64,000 nucleotides of DNA from Streptomyces sp. NK08204 (GTDB lineage: Bacteria > Actinomycetota > Actinomycetes > Streptomycetales > Streptomycetaceae). Within the stretch, counting starts at the first letter, position 1; each line of letters starts with the position of its first letter. Where the stretch lies: NCBI RefSeq assembly GCF_020400585.1, contig NZ_JAINVF010000007.1, forward strand, positions 62,001 through 126,000, read 5' to 3'. The position numbers were made by a program, and so were the translations under genes. The notes beneath the pieces are model-generated. The model was not told where the DNA came from, did not search any database, and worked only from the letters and a program-made list of their open reading frames with translations. Positions 16,745 through 25,585 of this stretch are shown piece by piece.

Positions 16745-17434
16745 CTACGCCCCCTCGCCCCCCGTCACCGGCTGGATGTCCTGCTGCAGCTCGTCCGCGT
16801 GCTCGCCGGTGACCAGGTAGACGACTCGCTTGGCGACGGCCACGGCGTGGTCCGCGTACCGCTCGTAGTAGCGGCCGAGCAGCGTGACGTCCACCGCGGT
16901 CTCGATGCCGTGCTTCCACCGGTCGTCGATCAGGTGCTGGAAGAGGGTGCGGTGCAGAAGGTCCATCTCGTCGTCGTCCTGCTCCAGCTGGAGCGCGAGG
17001 TCGACGTCCTTCGTGATGATCACCTCGGCCGCCTTCGCCATCAGGCGCTGCGCGAGCTGGCCCATCTCCAGGATCGTGGCGTGCAGGTCCTGCGGAACCG
17101 CGCGCGCCGGGAAGCGCAGCCGGGCCAGCTTCGCCACGTGCTGGGCGAGGTCGCCGGACCGCTCCAGGTCGGCGGACATGCGCAGCGACGTGACGACGAT
17201 ACGGAGGTCCGTCGCCACCGGCTGCTGACGAGCGAGCAGGGCTATCGCCCTCGCCTCCAGGTCGTGCTGGAGTTCGTCGACCTTCTGGTCGGCCTCGATC
17301 ACGCTCTCGGCCAGCTTCAGGTCGGCGTCGAGCATGGCGGTCGTGGCGCGCCCGATCGCCGACCCGACCAGCCGGGCCATCTCCACCAGACCGTCGCCGA
17401 TCGAGTCAAGTTCCTCGTGGTACGCGTCCCGCAT
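16745..17434 (-). CDS. phoU: phosphate signalling protein PhoU
   Basis: A 229-residue all-helical protein with two PhoU repeats. Each has the metal-binding-type motif: LERSGDLAQHVAKLA and YYERYADHAVAVAKRV (E/DxxxD type). It links the Pst phosphate transporter to PhoR and prevents signalling in phosphate excess. GGAGAGGG precedes ATG 17434. The frame runs open far upstream over phoR, but that is an antisense shadow. It is divergent from phoR-phoP; the shared region holds a PHO box, so phoU itself is probably PhoP-regulated. Confidence 0.93.
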   Translation of the reverse strand: MRDAYHEELDSIGDGLVEMARLVGSAIGRATTAMLDADLKLAESVIEADQKVDELQHDLEARAIALLARQQPVATDLRIVVTSLRMSADLERSGDLAQHVAKLARLRFPARAVPQDLHATILEMGQLAQRLMAKAAEVIITKDVDLALQLEQDDDEMDLLHRTLFQHLIDDRWKHGIETAVDVTLLGRYYERYADHAVAVAKRVVYLVTGEHADELQQDIQPVTGGEGA

Positions 17435-17559
17435 CAGGGTTCCCTCTCCTACGTGTGCCTTCGGGGTTCCGGGGGCCGTGACAGCACGTGCCCGTGCGAA
17501 ACCAACGGTGCGAACCCCACGCTCCCACGTTCTGCCCCGAACGCGTCCGTTTCTTCCAC

Positions 17560-17592
17560 CCCAAATGAACCAATACTGGCTCCAAGGTGAAC
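17560..17592 (-). promoter_or_regulatory. PHO box between phoU and phoR
   Basis: On the leftward strand there are three consecutive 11-base units: GTTCACCTTGG, AGCCAGTATTG, GTTCATTTGGG. Units 1 and 3 match the PhoP direct-repeat-unit pattern GTTCAYYYRGG. The site serves the divergent phoU and phoRP promoters. Confidence 0.8.
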
Positions 17593-17665
17593 TCTGGGCG
17601 ACGAGTGTTCGAGGGCCCACCTCCACGACTGTGGTCATGTCGTACGGCATGCCTAACCTGGAGGC

Positions 17666-18919
17666 ATGGACGTGAACGCGGCGGTCGCCGCAGCGGCAGC
17701 GATCGCCGGAGTGCTCACCGGTGTCATCGCCATGCTGGCGTTCCGCTGGAGCGAACGCGACCAGAAGCGACCGACCAGGACCTCCTTGCACACTGATCCC
17801 GTACTCCCGCCCGGCGTGGACACCGTACTGTCCGTGCTCCGCTCCTCGGCCGTCGTCCTCGACGAGGCCGACGCCGTCGTCAAGGCCAGTTCCGCCGCCT
17901 ACGCCCTCGGGCTGGTCCGCGGCGGCAAGCTCGCCGTGGAGCCGATGCTCCAGATGGCCCGGGACACCAGACGGGACGGGGAGATACGCCAGGTGGAGCT
18001 GGATCTGCCCCGGCGCGGAACCGGACGGGGCGAGGCCCTCGCCGTCTCCGCCCGCGTGGCTCCGCTCGGCTCCCGCCTGGTCCTGCTGCTGGTCGAGGAC
18101 CTCACCGAAGCCCGCCGGATCGAGGCCGTACGGCGTGACTTCGTGGCCAACGTGAGCCACGAACTGAAGACCCCTGTCGGCGCGCTCTCCCTGCTCTCCG
18201 AGGCTGTCATGGACGCCTCCGACGACCCCGAGGCCGTACAGCGCTTCGCGGGCCGTATGCAGATCGAGGCGACCCGGTTGACCAACCTGGTCCAGGAACT
18301 CATCGACCTGTCGAGGGTGCAGAACGACGACCCCCTCGAGGACGCCGAGCCGGTCCGCGTGGACGAGCTGGTCGCCGAGGCCGTCGACCGCTGCCGCCAC
18401 CAGGCCGGCGCGAAGCAGATCACCATGGCCGCCGGCGGCACCGCCGACCTGCATGTCTGGGGGAACCGGGGGCAGCTCGCCGCCGCCCTCGGCAACCTGG
18501 TCGAGAACGCGGTCAACTACTCGCCCGCCCGCACCCGTGTCGGCATCGCCGCCCGTCGGGTGTCCGCTCCCGGCGGCGACCTGATCGAGATCGCCGTGAC
18601 CGACCAGGGCATCGGCATCTCCGACAAGGACAAGGAGCGCATCTTCGAGCGCTTCTACCGCGTCGACCCGGCCCGTTCCCGGGCCACCGGAGGCACCGGT
18701 CTGGGCCTCGCGATCGTCAAGCACGTGGCCGCCTCGCACGGCGGGGAGGTCACGGTGTGGAGCGCAGAGGGCCAGGGCTCCACCTTCACTCTCAGGCTGC
18801 CGGAGGCGGGTGCGGCCCGTGACCGCGCTCAGCAGCACCCCGACCTCGGTGACGAGGCCGACGGCTCCTCCGACTCATCCCCGTACGAACCGCTTCCTGC
18901 CCCGGAGGTCCTTCCGTGA
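17666..18919 (+). CDS. phoR: phosphate sensor histidine kinase PhoR (SenX3-like)
   Basis: A 417-residue membrane kinase. One N-terminal membrane segment lies at about residues 4-28, then a cytoplasmic PAS-like region. The H-box is VSHELKTPVGAL, with His about residue 165. The N-box is NLVENAVNYS, with the ATP-lid motifs DQGIGISDKDKERIF and GGTGLGLAIVKH. It phosphorylates PhoP under phosphate limitation. The stop codon overlaps the phoP start (GTGA), giving tight coupling. The tail after the ATPase domain is disordered and Asp/Ser-rich. Confidence 0.92.
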   Translation: MDVNAAVAAAAAIAGVLTGVIAMLAFRWSERDQKRPTRTSLHTDPVLPPGVDTVLSVLRSSAVVLDEADAVVKASSAAYALGLVRGGKLAVEPMLQMARDTRRDGEIRQVELDLPRRGTGRGEALAVSARVAPLGSRLVLLLVEDLTEARRIEAVRRDFVANVSHELKTPVGALSLLSEAVMDASDDPEAVQRFAGRMQIEATRLTNLVQELIDLSRVQNDDPLEDAEPVRVDELVAEAVDRCRHQAGAKQITMAAGGTADLHVWGNRGQLAAALGNLVENAVNYSPARTRVGIAARRVSAPGGDLIEIAVTDQGIGISDKDKERIFERFYRVDPARSRATGGTGLGLAIVKHVAASHGGEVTVWSAEGQGSTFTLRLPEAGAARDRAQQHPDLGDEADGSSDSSPYEPLPAPEVLP

Positions 18920-19596
18920 CCCGAGTGCTCGTCGTCGAGGACGAGGAGTCCTTCTCCGACGCCCTGTCGTACATGCTCCGTAAGGAGGGCTTCGAGGTCG
19001 CCGTGGCGGCGACCGGCCCCGACGGGCTCGACGAGTTCGAGCGCAACGGCGCCGACCTCGTCCTCCTCGACCTGATGCTGCCGGGTCTGCCCGGTACGGA
19101 GGTGTGCCGCCAGCTGCGGGGCCGCTCCAACGTCCCCGTGATCATGGTGACCGCCAAGGACAGCGAGATCGACAAGGTCGTGGGCCTCGAGATAGGGGCC
19201 GACGACTACGTCACCAAGCCCTTCTCCTCGCGGGAGCTGGTCGCCCGCATCCGCGCGGTGCTGCGCCGCCGCGGCGAGCCCGAGGAGGTCACCCCGGCCG
19301 CGCTGGAGGCGGGCCCGGTCCGCATGGACGTCGACCGCCACGTGGTCACCGTCGGCGGCTCCAAGGTCGACCTCCCGCTGAAGGAGTTCGACCTTCTGGA
19401 GATGCTGCTGCGCAACGCCGGCCGTGTCCTGACCCGCATGCAGCTCATCGACCGCGTCTGGGGTGCCGACTACGTGGGCGACACCAAGACCCTCGACGTC
19501 CACGTCAAGCGCCTCCGCGCCAAGATCGAGCCGGACCCGGGCGCGCCGCGGTACCTGGTGACGGTTCGCGGGCTGGGTTACAAGTTCGAGCCGTAG
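18916..19596 (+). CDS. phoP: phosphate response regulator PhoP (RegX3-like)
   Basis: A 226-residue OmpR/PhoB-class regulator. Receiver domain: acidic pocket VVEDEE, phospho-acceptor Asp52 in LLDLMLPG, Thr in VTAKDS and Lys in YVTKPFSSREL. Winged-helix domain from about residue 130, ending YLVTVRGLGYKFEP. It binds PHO boxes such as the one at 17560-17592 and controls phosphate scavenging and antibiotic production. GTG start inside the phoR stop. It is followed by a strong shared terminator. Confidence 0.94.
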   Translation: MTRVLVVEDEESFSDALSYMLRKEGFEVAVAATGPDGLDEFERNGADLVLLDLMLPGLPGTEVCRQLRGRSNVPVIMVTAKDSEIDKVVGLEIGADDYVTKPFSSRELVARIRAVLRRRGEPEEVTPAALEAGPVRMDVDRHVVTVGGSKVDLPLKEFDLLEMLLRNAGRVLTRMQLIDRVWGADYVGDTKTLDVHVKRLRAKIEPDPGAPRYLVTVRGLGYKFEP

Positions 19597-19688
19597 GCCG
19601 TGAGCTGCCGGCCGCCGGCCCGCCGTGGCGGTGAGCCGCGTTATGAGCCGTGAGCCGTGAGCCGTACGACTCTGATGTGCGCCTGCGA

Positions 19689-19723
19689 CGAAGGGCGGTA
19701 CCCCAACGGGGTACCGCCCTTCG
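19689..19723. terminator. bidirectional terminator between phoP and lipoprotein gene
   Basis: A perfect 16-base stem, CGAAGGGCGGTACCCC / GGGGTACCGCCCTTCG, has a three-base loop. It sits between convergent genes and can serve both. Confidence 0.85.
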
Positions 19724-19744
19724 TGCGTGGGAGTCCGCGGTCGC

Positions 19745-20413
19745 TCAGTGACCCGCCGCCGACTGGGACGCCGAGTCGCTCGGGGCCGCGCCGGTGGTCG
19801 CCGTCTCGCTCGCGGTGGCCGAGGGGCTGGCCTTGCCCGGCTTGCCGGCGCTGGACGCGGTCGCGCCCGGGGCCGGGGAGGCCGAGGCGGTGGCCGGGGC
19901 GGACGGGATGTTGTTCGGGCCCCACTTGCTGAAGTAGCTGGTGGCGGGCACGACGAAGGCGCTCAGGCTTACCGCGCCGGACTTGCTGAGGGTGAAGGTG
20001 ACCTTCTGGACGTTGCCGTCCTGGACCGCTTCGCGCCCGCTGGCCAGCACCGCGGAGGCGTTGCCCTGGCCGCCGATGAGCAGGGAGCCGTGCGCCGGAA
20101 CGGTCAGGCTCTGGCCCTTGGCGTCCTTCAGCTCGGCGCTGGTGGAACCGACGGTGATCGACTGGAGGGTCTCGTCGGTGGTGCCGGTGTTGAAGATCGT
20201 CGCGGAGACCACGGCCGGGCCGGTCGACTTCAGGTCCGGCTGGGTGATGACCAGGGCGTTCTGGATCTTGATCTTCCCGACGCTGACCGCCGCGTTGTCC
20301 GGCTTGATCTGCAGGGTCTGCGAGTTGTTGCCGGCGCCGCAGGCGGCGAGCGAGGCGATCGAGAAGACGATGGCGGAGGCGGCGAGGGCGCCGCGTCGAA
20401 GGCTGCTGCTCAC
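19745..20413 (-). CDS. secreted lipoprotein (DUF461-like)
   Basis: A 222-residue lipoprotein with signal peptide and lipobox LAAC (Cys about 25). Residues about 30-165 are a beta-rich domain with VGKIKIQNALVITQPD and VPAHGSLLIGGQG. This resembles periplasmic copper-chaperone-like or DUF461 domains, but the typical Met/His copper ligands are not evident. The last 50 residues are Ala/Ser/Pro/Thr-rich and probably a wall-spanning linker. The GTG start has AAGGAG upstream at long spacing. The function is unknown. Confidence 0.7.
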   Translation of the reverse strand: MSSSLRRGALAASAIVFSIASLAACGAGNNSQTLQIKPDNAAVSVGKIKIQNALVITQPDLKSTGPAVVSATIFNTGTTDETLQSITVGSTSAELKDAKGQSLTVPAHGSLLIGGQGNASAVLASGREAVQDGNVQKVTFTLSKSGAVSLSAFVVPATSYFSKWGPNNIPSAPATASASPAPGATASSAGKPGKASPSATASETATTGAAPSDSASQSAAGH

Positions 20414-21038
20414 GGCGGCGGCAACTCCTTGAACGCAGGGGCGGCTCCTTATAAAGCCGCTCTAAGTGTCTGTCAGCGGGCTTAGGTTACCGAGCCGTTC
20501 CCGCGGGGCCGCACCCGACCCTCCCCCAAGCGCCCTGCTTGCCTCCGGCTGGGGTACCCCAGCCGTCACAACTGACCCGTCAGTCACTTTGGCACGGCAG
20601 TCATGCGGCTTTCACATAGCGCACGGACAACACTGCTGTCGGCGTCCCCGCAACACGTCTCGCAAATTTCAGGTGAAGGAATACGCGATCACCTCGGATA
20701 TTGATCGCCGGCCGTCCTTGGGGGCGTCTGTGATCAATTCCGGATTCGTCTCGTACCCGACCCACGTCACCGAACGGAGTAGCGGAAGTCGCACGCTTGG
20801 AAGCGGACAAAACGGGATGTTCGCCCACTTGGAGACGGCGTCGCGAGTGTGTAACGTACGCGTTTCACCCCGCCCGAAGAGCCCCTCCGACCTGCGAATT
20901 CCCGCCTCCGCAGGGTCCCCGCAGCACGTCCGTGTCGCTGTTGTCAAGCCCGGAGATATGCCCTGACCTGCGAAAACGCCATTCAGAAGACGCCGTATCC
21001 GTGTTACCCTGGATAGCCACGGAAGGGGTACCTGTCAC
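20414..21038. other. long carD upstream region
   Basis: This 625-base gap lies between the lipoprotein gene (leftward) and carD. A promoter-like pair TTCAGA-N17-TACCCT lies about 25-50 bases before the carD start, and GGAAGGGG is the carD ribosome site. The imperfect dyad at 20849-20868 is described separately. No protein is supported, although the length leaves room for a regulatory RNA. Confidence 0.45.
20849..20868. promoter_or_regulatory. imperfect palindrome GTGTAACG-N4-CGTTTCAC
   Basis: A 20-base dyad with seven matching pairs of the outer eight lies 170 bases before carD. It could be an operator; no regulator is assigned. Confidence 0.25.
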
Positions 21039-21521
21039 ATGACGTTCAAGGTTGGCGACACCGTGGTCTATCCCCATCACGGGGCCGCGCTGATCGAGGC
21101 CATCGAAACTCGCCAGATCAAAGGCGTGGACAAGACCTACTTGGTGCTGAAGGTCGCCCAGGGTGACCTGACGGTGCGTGTGCCAGCGGACAATGCGGAG
21201 TTCGTCGGCGTGCGTGATGTGGTCGGTCAGGACGGGCTGGACCGGGTCTTCGAGGTGCTGCGCGCGCCGTACGCCGAGGAGCCCACGAACTGGTCTCGTC
21301 GTTACAAGGCAAACCTGGAGAAGCTCGCTTCCGGCGATGTCATCAAGGTCGCCGAAGTCGTGCGCGACCTCTGGCGTCGCGAGCGCGAGCGCGGTCTCTC
21401 CGCGGGCGAGAAGCGCATGCTCGCCAAGGCCCGCCAGATCCTGGTGAGCGAGCTGGCTCTCGCGGAGAACACGAACGAGGACAAGGCCGAGGCCCTGCTC
21501 GACGAGGTGCTCGCCTCCTGA
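21039..21521 (+). CDS. carD: CarD-family RNA polymerase-binding regulator
   Basis: A 160-residue protein. The N-terminal RNAP-interaction domain ([20 protein letters not shown]) binds the beta subunit. The C-terminal helical DNA-binding domain contains the conserved Trp region [13 protein letters not shown] and [13 protein letters not shown]. CarD stabilises open complexes, mainly at rRNA promoters, and is essential in mycobacteria. ATG with GGAAGGGG about ten bases upstream. It precedes ispD-ispF, a widespread actinobacterial order. Confidence 0.94.
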   Translation: MTFKVGDTVVYPHHGAALIEAIETRQIKGVDKTYLVLKVAQGDLTVRVPADNAEFVGVRDVVGQDGLDRVFEVLRAPYAEEPTNWSRRYKANLEKLASGDVIKVAEVVRDLWRRERERGLSAGEKRMLAKARQILVSELALAENTNEDKAEALLDEVLAS

Positions 21522-21855
21522 CGCGTCGTCGCTGACGCGCGCCCAGCAAAGTGAAATGCCGCGGTGCCCGATGACACGGACGTGTCGCCGGGCGCTGCGG
21601 CATCTTCATCCCCGCATCCCCATATCCCCCCGGAGATCCCTCGCCGTCGAGACGGACGACCACTCCCGGCCGGCCACCCAGGCGGGCGGTCACCTGCCGT
21701 ACAACCTCGAGGGAACGAATCCCCCCGATACTTGACGTGCCGGGCCCGGGCGGATGGCTCGACCAGGGTCACGGAAGGGTCCGGTCAAGGCGTCGCGCCC
21801 GCGCTCCTCCAGGCCATACCCACCTAGGTCGAGCACACAAACCTGACAGGAACCG
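21522..21855. other. carD-ispD intergenic region
   Basis: This holds the carD terminator at 21556-21603 and then about 250 bases leading to ispD. I see no further gene. Confidence 0.45.
21556..21603 (+). terminator. carD terminator
   Basis: ATGCCGCGGTGCCCG pairs with CGGGCGCTGCGGCAT with one mismatch, and is followed by CTTCATC. It starts 35 bases past the carD stop. Confidence 0.75.
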
Positions 21856-22620
21856 ATGTCTGACGTTTCGCGCCCCACGCTCGCGCCGGCTCGTACGGCA
21901 GCGGGCGTCGCCGCCGTGATTCCCGCCGCCGGCCGGGGAGTGCGCCTCGGTCCGGGCGCCCCCAAAGCGCTGCGTCCGCTGAGCGGCACGCCCATGCTCA
22001 TCCACGCGGTCCGTGCGCTGGCCGCGTCCCGCCATGTCTCCCTGGTGATCGTCGTGGCCCCGCCCGACGGCGCCGCCGAGGTCAAGTCCCTGCTCGACCT
22101 GCACGCCCTGCCCGAGCGCACCGACTTCCTGGTCGTGCCCGGCGGGGACAGCCGCCAGGAGTCGGTCAGGCTCGGCCTGGACGCCCTTCCGCCCGAGTAC
22201 GGCATCGTCCTCGTCCACGACGCGGCCCGCCCGCTCGTCCCCGTGGACACCGTCGACGCCGTCATCGAGGCCGTACGCGACGGCGCCCCCGCCGTCGTGC
22301 CCGCGCTGCCGCTCGCCGACACCGTCAAGGAGGTCGAGCCGGCGACCGAGCCCGGAGCGCCCGAGCCGGTCGTCGCCACGCCCGAGCGGGCCCGGCTGCG
22401 CGCGGTGCAGACGCCGCAGGGCTTCGACCGGGAGACCCTGGTCCGCGCCCACGCCACCGTCACCGAGGCCGTCACCGACGACGCCGGCATGGTCGAGCAG
22501 CTCGGCCTGACCGTCGTGGCCGTACCCGGACACGAGGAGGCCTTCAAGGTCACCCGGCCCCTCGACCTGGTCCTGGCCGAGGCGGTCCTCGCGCGCAGGA
22601 GGCTGAACGATGGCTTCTGA
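21856..22620 (+). CDS. ispD: 2-C-methyl-D-erythritol 4-phosphate cytidylyltransferase
   Basis: A 254-residue enzyme of the MEP isoprenoid pathway that joins CTP and MEP to CDP-ME. Seen: the nucleotide-binding signature [21 protein letters not shown], the [13 protein letters not shown] substrate loop, [10 protein letters not shown] and the C-terminal [12 protein letters not shown] 15-residue N-terminal extension precedes the core. Its 3' end overlaps ispF by 11 bases, so the two are co-translated. Confidence 0.93.
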   Translation: MSDVSRPTLAPARTAAGVAAVIPAAGRGVRLGPGAPKALRPLSGTPMLIHAVRALAASRHVSLVIVVAPPDGAAEVKSLLDLHALPERTDFLVVPGGDSRQESVRLGLDALPPEYGIVLVHDAARPLVPVDTVDAVIEAVRDGAPAVVPALPLADTVKEVEPATEPGAPEPVVATPERARLRAVQTPQGFDRETLVRAHATVTEAVTDDAGMVEQLGLTVVAVPGHEEAFKVTRPLDLVLAEAVLARRRLNDGF

Positions 22621-23107
22621 GCAGCGCCCGGTACTGCCCCAGGTCGGCATCGGCACCGATATCCACGCCTTCGAGGAGGGCCGCGAGCTGTGGTGCGCCG
22701 GCCTGAAGTGGGAAGGCGAGGGGCCGGGCCTGGCCGGGCACTCCGACGCGGACGTCGTCGCCCACGCGGCCTGCAACGCGCTGTTCTCCGCGGCCGGGCT
22801 CGGCGACCTCGGGCAGCACTTCGGCACCGGGCGCCCCGAGTGGTCGGGCGCCTCCGGCGTCACGCTGCTCACCGAGGCCGCCCGGATCGTCCGCGACGCG
22901 GGCTTCACCATCGGCAACATCGCCGTCCAGGTCATCGGCCCCCGCCCGAAGATCGGCAAGCGGCGCGACGAGGCCCAGAAGATCCTCTCCGAGGCAGCCG
23001 GCGCCCCCGTCTCCGTCTCCGGCGCAACGACGGACGGCCTGGGCTTCCCCGGCCGCGAGGAGGGCCTGATGGCGGTGGCGACGGCGCTCGTGGTGCGCGC
23101 GGACTGA
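22610..23107 (+). CDS. ispF: 2-C-methyl-D-erythritol 2,4-cyclodiphosphate synthase
   Basis: A 165-residue trimeric MEP-pathway enzyme that cyclises CDP-ME-2-phosphate. Zinc ligands are in GIGTDIHAF and the [10 protein letters not shown] motif; the C-terminal [15 protein letters not shown] is typical. The start lies inside ispD. No third MEP gene follows. Confidence 0.94.
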   Translation: MASEQRPVLPQVGIGTDIHAFEEGRELWCAGLKWEGEGPGLAGHSDADVVAHAACNALFSAAGLGDLGQHFGTGRPEWSGASGVTLLTEAARIVRDAGFTIGNIAVQVIGPRPKIGKRRDEAQKILSEAAGAPVSVSGATTDGLGFPGREEGLMAVATALVVRAD

Positions 23108-23625
23108 CGCGCCGGACGAGGCACGCAGGCGGTTCCGGTAGAGGCGGTTTTGCTGCAGGCGGTTCCGGACGCGGGCGGGTCACCGGGTCTGGGGCGTGCC
23201 GGTGGTGTCGGCCCCGGCTGCTCGCCCGGGTCGGCGCGTCGCCGACGCTGTCGGGCGACGGGGCCTGCAGGGACGGCGGCCGGCACGCACCCACCACCGG
23301 CACGCCTCACCCCGGCGGCGTGGCGGCGCCTGCCGACCGAGCACCGTCATATGCGCCGGCCGGCAGGCGGCACGGCACCCACCTCACTTCCAGCGGCCGG
23401 GCCGCGCCCGCACCCCGAAGGACCCGCTCCGCCGCAGTCGGCAGGCGCCGTGCACCGGCGGTCCGGCAAGCCCGGCACCCTGGCGCGCAGCCCCCGCCCC
23501 GGCTCCCCGCAGCCCCTGCTGGCCCCGGTTCGTCCGGGAGCCCCGGGTGATCGCCGTGCGGGTTGACCGTGGGCGTGCGAGGGTACCCGGAGAGTCACCA
23601 TCGACGAGGTCTTCCGGAGGTACCC
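23108..23625. other. gene-poor GC-rich gap
   Basis: About 500 bases separate ispF from the PPOX gene. A 14-base direct repeat, GCAGGCGGTTCCGG, occurs at 23125-23138 and 23155-23168. The long open frames on both strands are Arg/Pro/Ala noise. This could be a decayed gene; nothing can be assigned. Confidence 0.45.
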
Positions 23626-24030
23626 ATGGCTGCCGCCCTGTCCGACCGGCTCAAGTCGTTGCTCGACGGTCCCGTCTTCATCGTGGTCGGCACGGTCCAG
23701 CCCGACGGCAGCCCGCAGCTGTCTCCGGTGTGGGTGAAGAGGGACGGGGACCAGATCCTGTTCTCCACGACCGTCGACCGGCGCAAGAAGAAGAACATCG
23801 ACCGTGACCCCCGGGTGAGCGTCGTCGTCCAGGACCCTGAGATGCCCTACGTCTACGGCGAGATCCGGGGCACCGCGGAGTTCAGCACGGAGGGCGCCAG
23901 GGAACTGATCGACGAGTTGTCGATGAAGTACACCGGCAAGAACTACGCGGAGTTCAATCCGGACTCCGTCAACGACGCCGCCCGGGTCGTCGTCAGGATC
24001 ACCCCCCAGAAGGTCGTGGGCATGTTCTGA
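23626..24030 (+). CDS. PPOX-class (F420- or FMN-dependent) oxidoreductase
   Basis: A 134-residue split-barrel flavin/deazaflavin-binding protein. The motif GTVQPDGSPQLSPVWVKRDGD followed by ILFSTTVDRRKKKNIDRDPRVS is typical of pyridoxamine-oxidase-like proteins, and its Lys-rich loop is common in F420-binding members. ATG 23626 has CCGGAGGT upstream. The substrate is unknown. It stands alone between ispF and cysS. Confidence 0.82.
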   Translation: MAAALSDRLKSLLDGPVFIVVGTVQPDGSPQLSPVWVKRDGDQILFSTTVDRRKKKNIDRDPRVSVVVQDPEMPYVYGEIRGTAEFSTEGARELIDELSMKYTGKNYAEFNPDSVNDAARVVVRITPQKVVGMF

Positions 24031-24075
24031 GCCAAGCGGCACGAGGCACCGCCCGGCGCCCACTACCCTGGAGTG

Positions 24076-25476
24076 GTGACTATTCGCCTGTACGACACCA
24101 GCGCCCGGCAGATCCGTGACTTCGCCCCGCTCAAGCCGGGCTGTGTCTCGATCTACCTGTGTGGTGCCACGGTGCAGGCGCCCCCGCACATCGGGCACGT
24201 CCGTTCGTACCTGAACTTCGACATCATGCGCCGCTGGTTCCAGTACCGCGGTTACGAGGTCACGTTCGTCCGCAACGTCACCGACATCGACGACAAGATC
24301 ATCGCCAAGGCGGCCGAGCAGGGCCGCCCCTGGTGGGCGATCGGGTACGAGAACGAGCGCGCCTTCAACGACGGCTACCACGCCCTCGGCTGCCTGCCGC
24401 CGACGTACGAGCCCCGCGCCACCGGCCATGTCACCGAGATGGTCGAGATGATGCAGGGTCTGATCGAGCGCGGGCACGCCTACGCGGCCGACGGCAACGT
24501 CTACTTCGACGTGCGGTCCTTCCCGCAGTACCTGGAGCTGTCCCGGCAGGAGCTGGACAACCTGCTCCAGCCGTCCGGCGAGGGTGAGACCGGCAAGCGG
24601 GACCCGCGCGACTTCGCCATGTGGAAGGCCGCCAAGCCGGGCGAGCCGACCTGGCCGACCCCGTGGGGACCGGGGCGCCCCGGCTGGCACCTGGAGTGCT
24701 CGGCGATGGCGCACAAGTACCTGGGCTCCGCCTTCGACATCCACGGCGGCGGCATCGACCTGATCTTCCCCCACCACGAGAACGAGATCGCCCAGGCCAA
24801 GGCCTACGGCGACGAGTTCGCCCGGTACTGGCTGCACAACGCCTGGGTCACCATCGCCGGCGACAAGATGTCCAAGTCGCTCGGCAACAGCGTCCTGGTC
24901 TCGGAGATGACCAAGCAGTGGCGGCCCATCGTCCTGCGCTACTACCTCGGCACCCCGCACTACCGCTCGATGATCGAGTACAGCGAGGAGTCCCTGCGTG
25001 AGGCCGAGGCCGCGTTCGCGCGGATCGAGGGCTTCATGCAGCGCGTCACCGAGCTGGCCGGGAAGGCCGTGGATCCGGCCGCCGAGGTCCCGGCCGCCTT
25101 CGCCGAGGCGATGGACGACGACTTCGGCGTCCCGCAGGCCCTCGCCGTCGTGCACACCACCGTCCGCCAGGGCAACAGCGCACTGGCCGCCGACGACAAG
25201 GACGCCGCGGTCGCCCGGTTCGCCGAGGTGCGCGCCATGCTCGGCATCCTCGGTCTCGACCCGTTCGACGCCCACTGGGCGGGGGCGGCCGACCAGGGCG
25301 AGGATCTGCACGGGGTGGTCGACAGCCTGGTACGGCTCGTCCTGGACCAGCGCGAGTCCGCCCGAGGCCGCAAGGACTGGGCCACCGCGGACGCCATCCG
25401 CGACCAGCTCAACCAGTCCGGCCTGGTCATCGAGGACGGCCCGCAGGGCCCGCGCTGGACCCTCGGCGCGCGCTAG
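24076..25476 (+). CDS. cysS: cysteinyl-tRNA synthetase
   Basis: A 466-residue class I synthetase charging tRNA-Cys. The HIGH signature is in PPHIGHVRSYLN and KMSKS in GDKMSKSLGN. Zinc ligands are the Cys in LCGATV, the Cys in LECSAMA and the HHENE region. Two GTG codons are adjacent (24073 and 24076); the second gives the usual MTIRLYDTSA. TACCCT lies 6-11 bases upstream, so the mRNA may be leaderless. Confidence 0.93.
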   Translation: MTIRLYDTSARQIRDFAPLKPGCVSIYLCGATVQAPPHIGHVRSYLNFDIMRRWFQYRGYEVTFVRNVTDIDDKIIAKAAEQGRPWWAIGYENERAFNDGYHALGCLPPTYEPRATGHVTEMVEMMQGLIERGHAYAADGNVYFDVRSFPQYLELSRQELDNLLQPSGEGETGKRDPRDFAMWKAAKPGEPTWPTPWGPGRPGWHLECSAMAHKYLGSAFDIHGGGIDLIFPHHENEIAQAKAYGDEFARYWLHNAWVTIAGDKMSKSLGNSVLVSEMTKQWRPIVLRYYLGTPHYRSMIEYSEESLREAEAAFARIEGFMQRVTELAGKAVDPAAEVPAAFAEAMDDDFGVPQALAVVHTTVRQGNSALAADDKDAAVARFAEVRAMLGILGLDPFDAHWAGAADQGEDLHGVVDSLVRLVLDQRESARGRKDWATADAIRDQLNQSGLVIEDGPQGPRWTLGAR

Positions 25477-25493
25477 CACCCCGCATGATCGAC

Positions 25494-25521
25494 TGTGCCG
25501 CCCGGCCTTCCGGGCGGCACA
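25494..25521. terminator. cysS terminator
   Basis: GTGCCGCCCGG / CCGGGCGGCAC form a perfect 11-base stem (12 with the flanking T-A) with loop CCTT, 18 bases after the cysS stop. Confidence 0.85.
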
Positions 25522-25585
25522 CTGCATACGACGCACAGACGTACGTGCGAAATCTCGCACGATCTCTCACGGAGACGGATAACTC

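Noticed and set aside
17435..18838. long leftward extension of phoU over phoR
   Set aside because: Antisense of the phoR coding sequence; PhoU has a normal start and RBS at 17434.
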